From JAFAGX01 sp035624215 (GTDB lineage: Bacteria > Acidobacteriota > Terriglobia > Terriglobales > Acidobacteriaceae), in NCBI GenBank assembly GCA_035624215.1, contig DASPRY010000175.1:54252-118251 (forward strand): 64,000 nucleotides of DNA, in the 5' to 3' direction. The translations under genes and the position numbers were made by a program. Position 1 is the stretch's first letter. Each line of letters begins with the position of its first letter. Shown here in pieces: positions 17,016 through 25,532 of the stretch. The notes under the pieces were generated by a model. The model searched no databases and was not told the origin of the DNA. It was given only the letters and a program-made list of their open reading frames with translations.

Positions 17016-19856
17016 TTACCGAGCCGTCGAAGCTGCTTCGAGTTCTTTGAGCACAGCCGAACAACGCTCGCATACCGTCGGATACGCCTCATCCTCACCG
17101 ACGTGGGTCGAATAGTTCCAGCAGCGTTCGCACTTCTCACCCTCAGCTTTGTTGACCTGTACCCGGACGCCGCCCGCCGCCCCGTTTCCTGATGGCGCCC
17201 GCTCCAATGTGACGGCTGAAACGATAAACAGATAGCGCAATTGCGCCTCGTACTTTGCCAACAGCGGATAAATGGGATCGGCGGCGGAAAGTGCAACCTG
17301 AGCCTCTAAACCGGAACCGATCAGCTTGGCGCTGCGAGCTTCCTCCAACTTCTTCAGAACATCGTCGCGAACGCTGTGCAGCGTTTCCCAGTCCTGATCC
17401 AGCTTCTGCCATTCCGCTCCGCTGAAGAGCTCACCCCCGACCTGCACCGGACTCCAGAACTCGTCGAGATGTACGCTCTCCGGCCGATTCGCAACCTTCG
17501 GCAGGAAACGCCAAGTCTCCTCTGCCGTGAAACTCATAATCGGGGCCAACAGGCGAACTAATGTTTCCCCAATCAGCCAAAGTACAGTCTGCGCAGCGCG
17601 GCGGCCGCGCGAGTTCGGCGCGGATGTGTAAAGTCTGTCTTTCAGCACATCAAAGTAAAACGCACTCAGATCCACTATGCAGAATGTGGTTATGGCTTGG
17701 TAGATTTTGTGAAAGGCGAACTGCTGGTACCAATCCACTGCCTGTGCATCCACAATGGCCGCGAGCCGCAACATGTATTGATCCAAAGCCTGCATTTCCG
17801 TATGAGGCACGCGGTCAACGGTTGGATCGAAGTCGTAGAGATTACCCAAGATAAAACGGAACGTGTTGCGAGTCTTCCGATAGGTTTCCGCGACCGTCTG
17901 CATCAAGCGCTCGGAGCCCACCACATCCTCGCGGAAATCGACCGACGCCGCCCACAAACGCACAATCTCGCCTCCCAACCGGTTCGCGATATCGACTGGG
18001 TCCACATCATTGCCACGGGATTTGGACAGCGCCTGCCCCTGCTCATCCAAGGTCCATCCAGGCGTGACTACCATTTTGTAAGGCGGATGGCCTTTCACGC
18101 CCATGGCACATAGCAGGGAAGACTGAAACCAGCCGCGATATTGGTCGCCTCCCTCCAGATACAGATCCGAGGGCCATGGGAATTCGGGTTCAGCCGCGCG
18201 CAATGCCAGATAACTCGAGCCTGACTCGAGCCACACATCAAAGATGTCAGTCTCCTTCTCGAACTTCGCACCACCGCAGTGCATGCATTTCCTTGCAGCG
18301 GGAAGGATGGCATCGGCTTCCGGCATATACCACGCATCAGCACCGCCGCGCGCAAACAGCTCCACCACTTTCCGATTAACCTCGTGATCGTTTAGCGGCT
18401 TTCCGCAGCTCTCACAGAGAAAGACAGCGATCGGTACGCCCCAAACCCGCTGCCGCGAGATACACCAGTCCGGACGCGTCGCAATCATGTTGTACATCCG
18501 TTCTTCGCCCCAGCCCGGGTCCCATTTGACATTCTTGATGTCTTCGAGCGTTCGGCTGCGCAGCGTTCCCCCGCCCACCATCGGCGCTTCCATCGAGATG
18601 AACCATTGCTCCGTGGCGCGGAAGATAATCGGAGTATGGCACCGCCAGCAATGTGGATAAGCATGCTCCAGCTTCTCCTGATGCAGCAGCGCGCCGCGCT
18701 TCTTCAATAGCTCAATGATCGGCGCATTCGCGTCCCAGACCTTCAATCCGTTGTATTCGGGAAGCCCATTCCGCAAGATTCCTTTTTCATCTACCTTGCT
18801 AGTTGCATCCAGGCCATACTTCATACCGGTCGCGAAGTCTTCCGCGCCGTGGGACGGTGCCGTATGCACCACGCCCGTTCCCGTGTCCATCGCTACGTAA
18901 TCGGCAAGCACGCCTAAAATTTTGCGGTCCAAAAACGGATGCTTAAAAATCAATCGCTCCAGCTTACGCCCTGGAAAGCGGGCAATTTCCCGCGCCCCGT
19001 CAAGATGACATTTCGCGGCAACATCGCTGGCCAGCTTTGCCGCAACCACGTAGACTTCGTCGCCCGATTCAAGCGCGACATAATCCTCATCCGGATGAAA
19101 CGCTACCGCCATCGACGCCGGCAGCGTCCATGGCGTCGTCGTCCAGATTACTGTCGAAACTTTCTTGCCTCGCAGCTCGGGAGTAATCTTCGCCGGATCA
19201 TCCAGCAGTGCATACTTCACCCATACCGTAGGACTGGTTTCAGGCGCGTATTCAACTTCGGCTTCTGCGAGTGCCGTTTCATCGTACATGCACCAGTAGA
19301 CAGCCCGCAGACCTTTGTAAACGAACCCGTTCTCATAAAACGAAAAAAACGTGTCCAGAACCACGGACTCATAATGCGGTTCCATGGTGACGTAAGGACG
19401 ATCGAACCGGCCGAACACTCCTATGCGTTTGAATTGCTCGCGTTGCAAGTCGAGATATTTTTGGGCAAATTTTCTGCACTCGCGGCGCACATCGAGCGGT
19501 TTCATCTGGAGCTTCTTGCCCCCGAGCTGTTGGTCCACCTTGATTTCAATCGGCAGCCCGTGACAATCCCATCCCGGAACATAGGGAGCGTCAAATCCCA
19601 ACATGTTCTTGGATTTGACGACGAAATCCTTCAGCGACTTATTCAACGCCGTACCAAGGTGGATCGGGCCGCTGGTATACGGAGGGCCATCGTGCAGCAC
19701 GAAGAGCGGCGTCCCACGCCGCGACTCCCGAATGCGCTCGTAAATCCGCATCTCCTCCCAGCGAGCCAGCATTTTGGGCTCGTTCTGCGGCAAATTGGCC
19801 TTCATCGGAAAGTCCGTCTTGGGCAGATTGATCGTGGATTTCAGCTCGAGCGGCAC
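17016..19856 (-). CDS. ileS: Isoleucyl-tRNA synthetase
   Basis: 946 residues, full length, with Rossmann fold, editing domain (TTTPWTLPASMAVAFHPD), anticodon-binding region and a C-terminal zinc finger (CERCWNY and CERCSAVL). Charges tRNA-Ile. Two signature motifs differ from the textbook form: HIGH reads HLGT (residues 66-69, in GPIHLGTALNK) and KMSKS reads ALSKS (in GQALSKSRGND). The surrounding sequence is otherwise standard, including WDCHGLPIE and the WCISRQRVWG stretch, so the enzyme is probably functional and the changes may be lineage-specific. It is transcribed with lspA. Confidence 0.95.
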   Translation of the reverse strand: MPLELKSTINLPKTDFPMKANLPQNEPKMLARWEEMRIYERIRESRRGTPLFVLHDGPPYTSGPIHLGTALNKSLKDFVVKSKNMLGFDAPYVPGWDCHGLPIEIKVDQQLGGKKLQMKPLDVRRECRKFAQKYLDLQREQFKRIGVFGRFDRPYVTMEPHYESVVLDTFFSFYENGFVYKGLRAVYWCMYDETALAEAEVEYAPETSPTVWVKYALLDDPAKITPELRGKKVSTVIWTTTPWTLPASMAVAFHPDEDYVALESGDEVYVVAAKLASDVAAKCHLDGAREIARFPGRKLERLIFKHPFLDRKILGVLADYVAMDTGTGVVHTAPSHGAEDFATGMKYGLDATSKVDEKGILRNGLPEYNGLKVWDANAPIIELLKKRGALLHQEKLEHAYPHCWRCHTPIIFRATEQWFISMEAPMVGGGTLRSRTLEDIKNVKWDPGWGEERMYNMIATRPDWCISRQRVWGVPIAVFLCESCGKPLNDHEVNRKVVELFARGGADAWYMPEADAILPAARKCMHCGGAKFEKETDIFDVWLESGSSYLALRAAEPEFPWPSDLYLEGGDQYRGWFQSSLLCAMGVKGHPPYKMVVTPGWTLDEQGQALSKSRGNDVDPVDIANRLGGEIVRLWAASVDFREDVVGSERLMQTVAETYRKTRNTFRFILGNLYDFDPTVDRVPHTEMQALDQYMLRLAAIVDAQAVDWYQQFAFHKIYQAITTFCIVDLSAFYFDVLKDRLYTSAPNSRGRRAAQTVLWLIGETLVRLLAPIMSFTAEETWRFLPKVANRPESVHLDEFWSPVQVGGELFSGAEWQKLDQDWETLHSVRDDVLKKLEEARSAKLIGSGLEAQVALSAADPIYPLLAKYEAQLRYLFIVSAVTLERAPSGNGAAGGVRVQVNKAEGEKCERCWNYSTHVGEDEAYPTVCERCSAVLKELEAASTAR

Positions 19857-20198
19857 TCGCTTCCTTACCCCTATTTAACTGGTTAATTTTCTTCAATTAT
19901 AGGGAGTGTCAAAACGAACGTCCATTGTCCAAACGGCGACAGTTTGGCCGATAGTCGGCAAAAGCAGGTGGAATTACAGAAAAATCCGTGTACAATTTCT
20001 ACACAAGTGACGTTTCCCGAGACTAGGCATCTAACTGAGAGTGTTGGTTCGGGTTAACTCACTCTGACCTCGGACCGGGGATGGCAAATCTGGGGTGAGT
20101 AACCAAAATGCTTAGCAACTTGACGTACAGTGTGCTCATCAAGCTGAAAGAGAATGGACTCATGCCGTCTGTTCTTAGGACCGGGATCTCGGGTTAAT
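19857..20198. other. Divergent intergenic region between ileS and tonB
   Basis: A 342-base gap holding the leaders of both genes. It contains a GTGTA/TACAC inverted repeat near 19988-20004 and an imperfect hairpin near 20037-20067 (GAGAGTG with CACTCT). A 29-codon frame, 20108-20197, begins ATGCTTAGC and ends with TAA one base before the tonB ATG. It could be a leader peptide coupled to tonB, but it has no strong ribosome binding site and may be chance. I see no tRNA or riboswitch fold here. Confidence 0.5.
19988..20004. promoter_or_regulatory. Palindromic operator candidate upstream of tonB
   Basis: GTGTA at 19988-19992 and TACAC at 20000-20004 form a perfect 5-base inverted repeat with a seven-base AT-rich spacer (CAATTTC), about 195 bases before the TonB start. 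The half-site spacing suits a dimeric regulator. It is short enough to occur by chance. Confidence 0.3.
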
Positions 20199-21200
20199 AT
20201 GGCGACATTGGATATAGCACCGCGCACTGAACCGGAGCCGGAACTCAATTTGTTGCTGCCCAAGTCCACCTTGGAGCAGCCGCTGTGGAAGTCCCTATTC
20301 CAGAATCTTGATGACTTCTTCTTTCCCAAGAAACAGCCTCCGTTAGTCCTGACTTCCAAGCCTGTCCCTGTCAAAGACATTTGGGGGTTTTACAACTACA
20401 AAAAGAACGGTGCCCTGGCTTCGACGGTTGTACACGCCCTGGCTGTCGGTGCCATCGTCGGCTTGACCTTGCTCGGTCGGCGCGTCGTCCAGGAGATCCA
20501 GAAACCGCACGACGCGGTTACGCTGGTCGCGCCTGATGACGTGCCTCCCTTGCAACCTTCTAAAACCCTGTCCGGGGGCGGTGGTGGTGGCGGCGATCGG
20601 GATAAGTTTCAGGCTCCAAAAGGTAAGCTGCCCAAGTTCGCGATGGAGCAAATTACTCCGCCCGCGGTAGTCGTGCGCAATGACCATCCCAAATTGACGG
20701 CTGAACCCACAGTAGTCGTCCCGCCGCAAGTCCACATGGCGATGAATGCCAGTATGCCGAATTTCGGTGACCCCATGTCTCACTTACCGTCTGGGCCGCC
20801 CTCGAATGGTGTCGGCTCAGGCGGTGGCATCGGCTCCGGTAGCGGTGGTGGCGTGGGTGTAGGTGAAGGCCCCGGCGTGGGTGCAGGCCGCGGCGGTGGT
20901 ACGGGCGGAGGTGTATTCCGTGTCGGCGGAGGTGTCTCGGCACCGCGTCCGGTCTTTACTCCGGATCCCGAATACTCCGAAGAAGCCCGCAAGGCCAAAT
21001 ATCAGGGAACCTGCGTCCTGTGGCTGATCGTCGGACCCGACGGCAAACCGCGCGACATCAAAGTTGCAAGGACTTTGGGGCTTGGTCTTGATGAGAAAGC
21101 TATCGAAGCCGTCAAACAATGGAAGTTTGAGCCCGCCATGAAAGACGGCAAACCGGTCGCGGTGCAGATCAATGTCGAAGTGAGCTTCCGGCTCTACTAA
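20199..21200 (+). CDS. tonB: TonB-family energy transducer with glycine-rich linker
   Basis: 333 residues. An N-terminal cytoplasmic stretch of about 65 residues precedes one membrane helix (TVVHALAVGAIVGLTLLG). A periplasmic linker follows, then a C-terminal TonB domain (about residues 245-333: YSEEARKAKYQGTCVLWLIV, GPDGKPRDIKVARTLG, AIEAVKQWKFEPAMKDGKPV), which contacts TonB boxes of outer-membrane receptors. The linker is not the usual Pro-Lys rod but a glycine-rich run (about residues 205-245) plus a Gly7 tract near residue 128. ATG at 20199 has no strong ribosome binding site. No ExbB/ExbD genes are in the window. Confidence 0.88.
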   Translation: MATLDIAPRTEPEPELNLLLPKSTLEQPLWKSLFQNLDDFFFPKKQPPLVLTSKPVPVKDIWGFYNYKKNGALASTVVHALAVGAIVGLTLLGRRVVQEIQKPHDAVTLVAPDDVPPLQPSKTLSGGGGGGGDRDKFQAPKGKLPKFAMEQITPPAVVVRNDHPKLTAEPTVVVPPQVHMAMNASMPNFGDPMSHLPSGPPSNGVGSGGGIGSGSGGGVGVGEGPGVGAGRGGGTGGGVFRVGGGVSAPRPVFTPDPEYSEEARKAKYQGTCVLWLIVGPDGKPRDIKVARTLGLGLDEKAIEAVKQWKFEPAMKDGKPVAVQINVEVSFRLY

Positions 21201-21341
21201 CATCAAATTGTTATGTTTAAGCGGTCGCGATGGCGGCCGTTCTTCTTTTTCCCGTCCGATCTTTCCCCGTTGTAAAAAGACCTTGCCCCGCGTTCTTTTC
21301 GTTGAAGCGCCGTTTTAAACGTGAGAGAATCTCAGGCCGTT

Positions 21342-23261
21342 ATGACGCGCCATGCTCAATCGGTATTCACCCTGTGTCTTACCCTGACGATTGTTGCCTC
21401 TGCCCAAAAGCCCACAGGTAACGTAGGCATTCTAGCGGACCCAAACAGCAGGCTCGGCCGCATGGCGAGCGGCGCAGGTGGTGTGTTGATTGTGTCGGTC
21501 ATGACCGAAACAAGGGCTCAGCTCGATCGTCAGGCGGTGGTGAAGCTCTATGATCAAGCACGACAAAAGACTGTCTGGCAGGCTACATCGGATGCTTCCG
21601 ACACCACGTTCGTTGATCTCACACTGGGGAAATACGATGTAGAAGTGAGTGCCATCGGCTACCTTCCCGCCCACAAGGTCATTGATGTTGTCAGTCTGGA
21701 CCACTCCAACTCGGCCGAATTCGTCCTGCAGCGCGATCCTGAGGCCATCGATTTTAATGCTGTAAATGAGGGCTTGCCTCCGAAGGTGGTTAGAGAAAAC
21801 AAGCGGGCGATTTCGTCCCTCAGTGTCGGCAAGCTCAAGGATGCGCAAAAGCATCTCGATGTCGCCTACAAAATCGCGCCGACCAACTCGCGCATCAATT
21901 TCCTGATGGGCTACTTGTCGTTAGAACAGAAGAAATTTGAGGAGGCGCAATCCTACCTGGAAAAGGCCACCACGCTGGAACCGCGCAATGTGCAGGCGCT
22001 GACTCTGTTGGGCCGAGTGTATCTGCAGAACGGCAAGAATCCCGAAGCGCAGAAGGTCTTGCAACGTTCTGTGAGCATCGACCCAGAAAACTGGAATGCC
22101 CACAATCTGCTCGCCGATGCCTATCTTAGGCAAAAGGACTATTCCAACGCCTTGACACAAGCCGATCTTGCCGTCGAGACGGGAAAGGCTGGCAGCGTCA
22201 CCGCCCAGATTATTCGCGGAGAAGTGCTCGCCTACATGGGCCGTGATCAGGAGGCGATTGAGGCGCTTACGACTTATCTGCAGAATGCACCCGGCAGTCC
22301 AACCGTGCCTCAAGTGAACGATTTGATCACCCAGATTCAGAATCACACGGCTGCGAAGGTTCAGAACGCTGCCACTTCGGCATCGGCCAAGAATGATCTC
22401 TTGCTGGCCTCGGCCCAGCCAACCTTATCGCTCAGGGCTTGGGCCCCGCCCGGCATCGATGACACCAAACCCCCGGTAGCTTCTGGTGTGGCTTGTCCCG
22501 ATCAGGAAATCATGGATAAGTCAGGTCAGAGTGTAAAGCAGTTGGTAGACGACATTGCGCAATTCTCCGCCATCGAAGACCTCTTGCATGAGCGATTGGA
22601 CGAGTCTGGTAATCCCGCCACCAAGGAGATCCGCAAATTTGATTACGTGGCCTCGATCTCAACTCCACGCCCCGGCATTCTCGCGGTCGATGAATACCGT
22701 AGCGAACGCTATGGTGTCGCTGACTTGCCCGACCAGATTCGCACCAGCGGCTTTCCTGCCCTGGCGCTCGTCTTCCATCCCGACATGCGCGACAATTTTG
22801 ATATTCGTTGCGAAGGCTTAGGTCAGCTGCGTGGTCAGGCCACGTGGCTGGTCCATTTCCAGCAACGGGAGGATCGTCCCAAGCGCCTGCAGGACTACAG
22901 GGTAGGTAACGCGATTTATTCCGTGTCGCTGAAGGGGCGTGCCTGGGTGAGTGCCGACAAGTTTCAGATCGTCCGCATCGAAAGTGAGTTGGTGCACCCC
23001 ATGCCTGCCATTCAACTTTTGGCAGAACATCAGATCACGGAATACGCTCCGGTGGCCTTTCCGAAAAAGAATGTTGAGCTTTGGCTGCCCAAGAGTGCCG
23101 AGGTCTATCTCGAACTTCGCAAACGTTACTATTATCGGCGCCACAGCTTCGACCACTTCATGTTGTTCTCGGTAGATTCGACTGAAAAGGTTCGCGAGGC
23201 GAATGGCACGCACGGGCCCGGTTCACTCACTCCAAAGAAGCGGAAGCATTGGTGGGCCTAA
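21342..23261 (+). CDS. Secreted TPR-repeat protein of unknown function
   Basis: About 639 residues. After an N-terminal signal (SVFTLCLTLTIVASA) comes a carboxypeptidase-regulatory or Ig-like beta segment (about 40-140: FVDLTLGKYDVEVSAIGYLPAHK). Four or five TPR motifs follow (about 150-320: GYLSLEQKKFEEAQSYLEKATTLEPRN type units). The C-terminal third (about 380-620) has no motif I recognise but resembles a lipoprotein-carrier-like beta sheet (FDYVASISTPRPGILAVDEYR). ATG 21342 is preferred over an in-frame GTG at 21321. It follows tonB by 140 bases on the same strand. Probably a periplasmic scaffold; no enzymatic function can be assigned. Confidence 0.75.
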   Translation: MTRHAQSVFTLCLTLTIVASAQKPTGNVGILADPNSRLGRMASGAGGVLIVSVMTETRAQLDRQAVVKLYDQARQKTVWQATSDASDTTFVDLTLGKYDVEVSAIGYLPAHKVIDVVSLDHSNSAEFVLQRDPEAIDFNAVNEGLPPKVVRENKRAISSLSVGKLKDAQKHLDVAYKIAPTNSRINFLMGYLSLEQKKFEEAQSYLEKATTLEPRNVQALTLLGRVYLQNGKNPEAQKVLQRSVSIDPENWNAHNLLADAYLRQKDYSNALTQADLAVETGKAGSVTAQIIRGEVLAYMGRDQEAIEALTTYLQNAPGSPTVPQVNDLITQIQNHTAAKVQNAATSASAKNDLLLASAQPTLSLRAWAPPGIDDTKPPVASGVACPDQEIMDKSGQSVKQLVDDIAQFSAIEDLLHERLDESGNPATKEIRKFDYVASISTPRPGILAVDEYRSERYGVADLPDQIRTSGFPALALVFHPDMRDNFDIRCEGLGQLRGQATWLVHFQQREDRPKRLQDYRVGNAIYSVSLKGRAWVSADKFQIVRIESELVHPMPAIQLLAEHQITEYAPVAFPKKNVELWLPKSAEVYLELRKRYYYRRHSFDHFMLFSVDSTEKVREANGTHGPGSLTPKKRKHWWA

Positions 23262-23318
23262 ACCGGCTGAGCTTCTCAACTCTTGCAAGCAATAAATTTG
23301 AGGGGTTGGAAAGGCGCC

Positions 23319-23645
23319 TTACTTCTGGAGGGGTGTCGGCGCCGGCGCCGGTTTGGCAGGCTGCGACTTGGCTGGCGAGGGGCTCAGACCCTGCAACACC
23401 GATTTCGGCCCGCTGTGCCTCGATGCCATCACCGACAGCGTAATAGAAGTCACCATGAAAATAATCGCAGACCAGGTTGTGGCTTTAGACAATGCGGTCG
23501 CCGCGCCACGCGGCCCAAACGCCGTCTGGCTTCCCATTCCGCCAAAGGCAGCAGCAATATCTCCGCTCTGTCCGCTCTGCAGCAGAACTACGATAATCAG
23601 AAACGCGCAAACAATAATGTGAATAATGGTGACCAGAACAATCAT
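23319..23645 (-). CDS. secG: Protein translocase subunit SecG
   Basis: 108 residues: two membrane helices (VLVTIIHIIVCAFLIIVVLLQ and TTWSAIIFMVTSITLSVMA) separated by the family loop SGQSGDIAAAFGGMGSQTAFGPRGAATALSKAT, which is typical of SecG. A Pro/Ala/Lys-rich tail follows. SecG assists SecYE in protein export at the inner membrane. ATG at 23645 starts just before the first helix; AAGGAG lies 14 bases upstream, a little far. The gene sits downstream of tpiA and a tRNA-Leu, an arrangement seen in many bacteria. Confidence 0.9.
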   Translation of the reverse strand: MIVLVTIIHIIVCAFLIIVVLLQSGQSGDIAAAFGGMGSQTAFGPRGAATALSKATTWSAIIFMVTSITLSVMASRHSGPKSVLQGLSPSPAKSQPAKPAPAPTPLQK

Positions 23646-23730
23646 TGGCGATTCAACTGCTCCTTGGATGATGGACGGTTTTCCCGGTTCATCAAAAAAT
23701 CGATGGTTTTCCTTATTCCCCGAAACTTCA

Positions 23731-23815
23731 TGGTGCGGAAGGGGGGACTTGAACCCCCATGCCTTTCGGCGCCACCCCCTCAAGATGGTGTGTCTGCCAA
23801 TTCCACCACTTCCGC
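23731..23815 (-). tRNA. tRNA-Leu (anticodon GAG)
   Basis: 85 bases including an encoded CCA. Read on the minus strand, the acceptor stem GCGGAAG pairs with CTTCCGC. The D-arm contains GGTGGAATTGGCAGAC. The anticodon stem CCATC/GGTGG encloses the loop TTGAGGG with GAG in the middle. A long variable arm (CGCCGAAAGGC) identifies a class II tRNA, and GGTTCAAGTCC is the T-loop. Confidence 0.96.
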
Positions 23816-23959
23816 ACGGCGCGCGAAGATTGCGTAGAGGCAAGCACATTATAACAAACGTCGCCGGTGAACACGGCGATCCGAAGCGCGTCAGATCAGC
23901 GACTCCGGATTTTCGATGTGCCACTTTTCCCCTGAAATACAAATCAATTCTTCAGTACA

Positions 23960-24712
23960 TCAATACTTCACAATCGCCGCAAAGGACTTGGGATCCAAAC
24001 TGGCGCCACCAACCAGAGCGCCATCGATTTCATCCTCCGACATCAGGGCCTTGGCATTTTCCGGTTTAACCGAACCGCCGTACAGGATGCGGAGATTTCC
24101 GGCAAATTCTTCACCAAAAGTCTTGGCAGCTTCCCCGCGAATCAGGCTGTGCGCGTCGGAAGCGAGCTGTGGAGTGGCTGTCTTGCCGGTCCCTATCGCC
24201 CACACCGGCTCATAAGCGATGACCAGCTTGGCAGCTTTCTTGGCGGACAGTTTGTGAAAAGCGCGCGTGCATTGGCGACGCAGAACGTCTTCGGTAAGTC
24301 CGGCTTCGCGTTCCTGCAAGACCTCACCCACGCAGCAGATCGGCGTAAGCCCCGCTTCGAGCGCAGCTTTCAAGCGCAGGTTCACAATATCGTCGGTCTC
24401 GCCGAAATATTGACGCCGCTCAGAGTGACCGATGATCGCGTGGGTGCAACCGAGCGCCAGCAACATCACAGTTGAAATTTCGCCGGTGAACGCGCCTTCT
24501 TTCTCCCAGTGTACGTTTTGTGCGCCGACTGCGATGTTCGATGCTTTGGCGGATTCGAGAGCGGCCTGAAGATCAACGTAAGGAGCGCAGACGACAATCT
24601 CGTCGCGATCATGATCGCGAACAAGAGGGAGAAAATCGGCGAAGAAGCCGCGCGTCTGATCCGGGGTCTTGTACATTTTCCAATTAGCGGCCATCAATTT
24701 CTTGCGGGGCAT
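23960..24712 (-). CDS. tpiA: Triosephosphate isomerase
   Basis: 250 residues, normal length. Interconverts dihydroxyacetone phosphate and glyceraldehyde 3-phosphate. Catalytic residues are visible: Asn and Lys in AANWKMYKT, His in IIGHSERRQYFGE, and Glu in VIAYEPVWAIGTGKTA, which also holds the loop 6 lid. The phosphate-binding end is ILYGGSVKPENA. It belongs to the gapA-pgk-(macro)-tpiA-secG block on the minus strand. Confidence 0.97.
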   Translation of the reverse strand: MPRKKLMAANWKMYKTPDQTRGFFADFLPLVRDHDRDEIVVCAPYVDLQAALESAKASNIAVGAQNVHWEKEGAFTGEISTVMLLALGCTHAIIGHSERRQYFGETDDIVNLRLKAALEAGLTPICCVGEVLQEREAGLTEDVLRRQCTRAFHKLSAKKAAKLVIAYEPVWAIGTGKTATPQLASDAHSLIRGEAAKTFGEEFAGNLRILYGGSVKPENAKALMSEDEIDGALVGGASLDPKSFAAIVKY

Positions 24713-24761
24713 AGGATCCTTTCAGGAAAAGTCTCGATCGCACAGGACACGAAGCAAAAAA

Positions 24762-25355
24762 TCATGCGGACGTCCGCTCGATTCGATGAGGCGAAGCGGT
24801 CTTGGGATCACGCAATTTCTCGGCCGCGCTGGTGTAGGCTTTCAAGGTCGAAGCATCGAACAAAACGAAAAGAACCTTATTCACGTGCGTGGCTGAGCGT
24901 AGAGCTTCGATGACGGCTGCAACGGCTACGGTTGCAGCTTCGTTTACCGGATAGCCGTAGGCTCCGGTCGAAATGGCAGGGAAGGCCAGGGATGTGAGTG
25001 CATGCTCGTCGGCCAGCCGGATGCACTCGCGATGACAACTGGCCAGAGTTTCAGCCTCACCACGCTTTCCATCGGAATAGACCGGCCCGACGGTGTGAAT
25101 CACATGGCGGGCGGCAAGCCGTCCGCCGGTAGTGATCACAGCTTTACCGGCGGGCAAACGTTCGATTTCGGCGACGATTCTTTTGCATTCTGCGAGAATT
25201 GACGGGCCGCCGGCACGGTGAATGGCGCCATCCACGCCGCCCCCGCCCAAGAGCGACGAGTTGGCTGCGTTCACGATTGCGTCGGTTGTTTCTTTGGTGA
25301 TGTCGGCCGGCCCGTGGAATTCGATGGTTTTGTCAGATTCGAGTATCAAGCGCAT
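24762..25355 (-). CDS. Macro-domain protein (MacroD/YmdB-like ADP-ribose binder)
   Basis: About 197 residues. Macro domains bind ADP-ribose and often remove it from proteins or deacetylate O-acetyl-ADP-ribose. Key motifs: IVNAANSSLLGGGGVDGAIHRAGG (adenosine and distal ribose binding, with the catalytic Asn and Asp) and FPAISTGAYGYPVNEAATVAV (diphosphate loop). ATG at 25355 has a weak TAAGG upstream; the frame extends further upstream into a palindromic repeat, so later starts are excluded but earlier ones are not needed. It interrupts the pgk-tpiA pair, which are usually adjacent. Confidence 0.93.
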   Translation of the reverse strand: MRLILESDKTIEFHGPADITKETTDAIVNAANSSLLGGGGVDGAIHRAGGPSILAECKRIVAEIERLPAGKAVITTGGRLAARHVIHTVGPVYSDGKRGEAETLASCHRECIRLADEHALTSLAFPAISTGAYGYPVNEAATVAVAAVIEALRSATHVNKVLFVLFDASTLKAYTSAAEKLRDPKTASPHRIERTSA

Positions 25356-25457
25356 CAGAGACGCCTTACGGAGGGTAGCCTGCTGATGAAAGCAAAGTGG
25401 CATTGTATCCCACGTTTCGCAAAGAACGCGAAACATAGGGCGCCCGGCTTTAAACTG

Positions 25458-25510
25458 CAGGTCCCTCGACTCGGCGCGACCTGCGTCGCGCAAACCTCGC
25501 TCGGGATGAC
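25458..25510. repeat. Dispersed palindromic repeat copy
   Basis: CAGGTCCCTCGACTC at the left and CCTCGCTCGGGATGAC at the right enclose GC-rich palindromic bases (GCGCGACCTGCGTCGCGC). The right core matches those near 33180 and, as the complement of CATCCTGAGC, the one at 4312. It fills the gap between pgk and the macro gene. Confidence 0.55.
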
Positions 25511-25532
25511 AAGACAGTAGCCGGTTCCCAGT

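Noticed and set aside
18939..19886. A 315-codon open frame antisense to ileS
   Set aside because: Its composition and the complete IleRS on the other strand show it is a shadow of the real gene; no ribosome site or family match.
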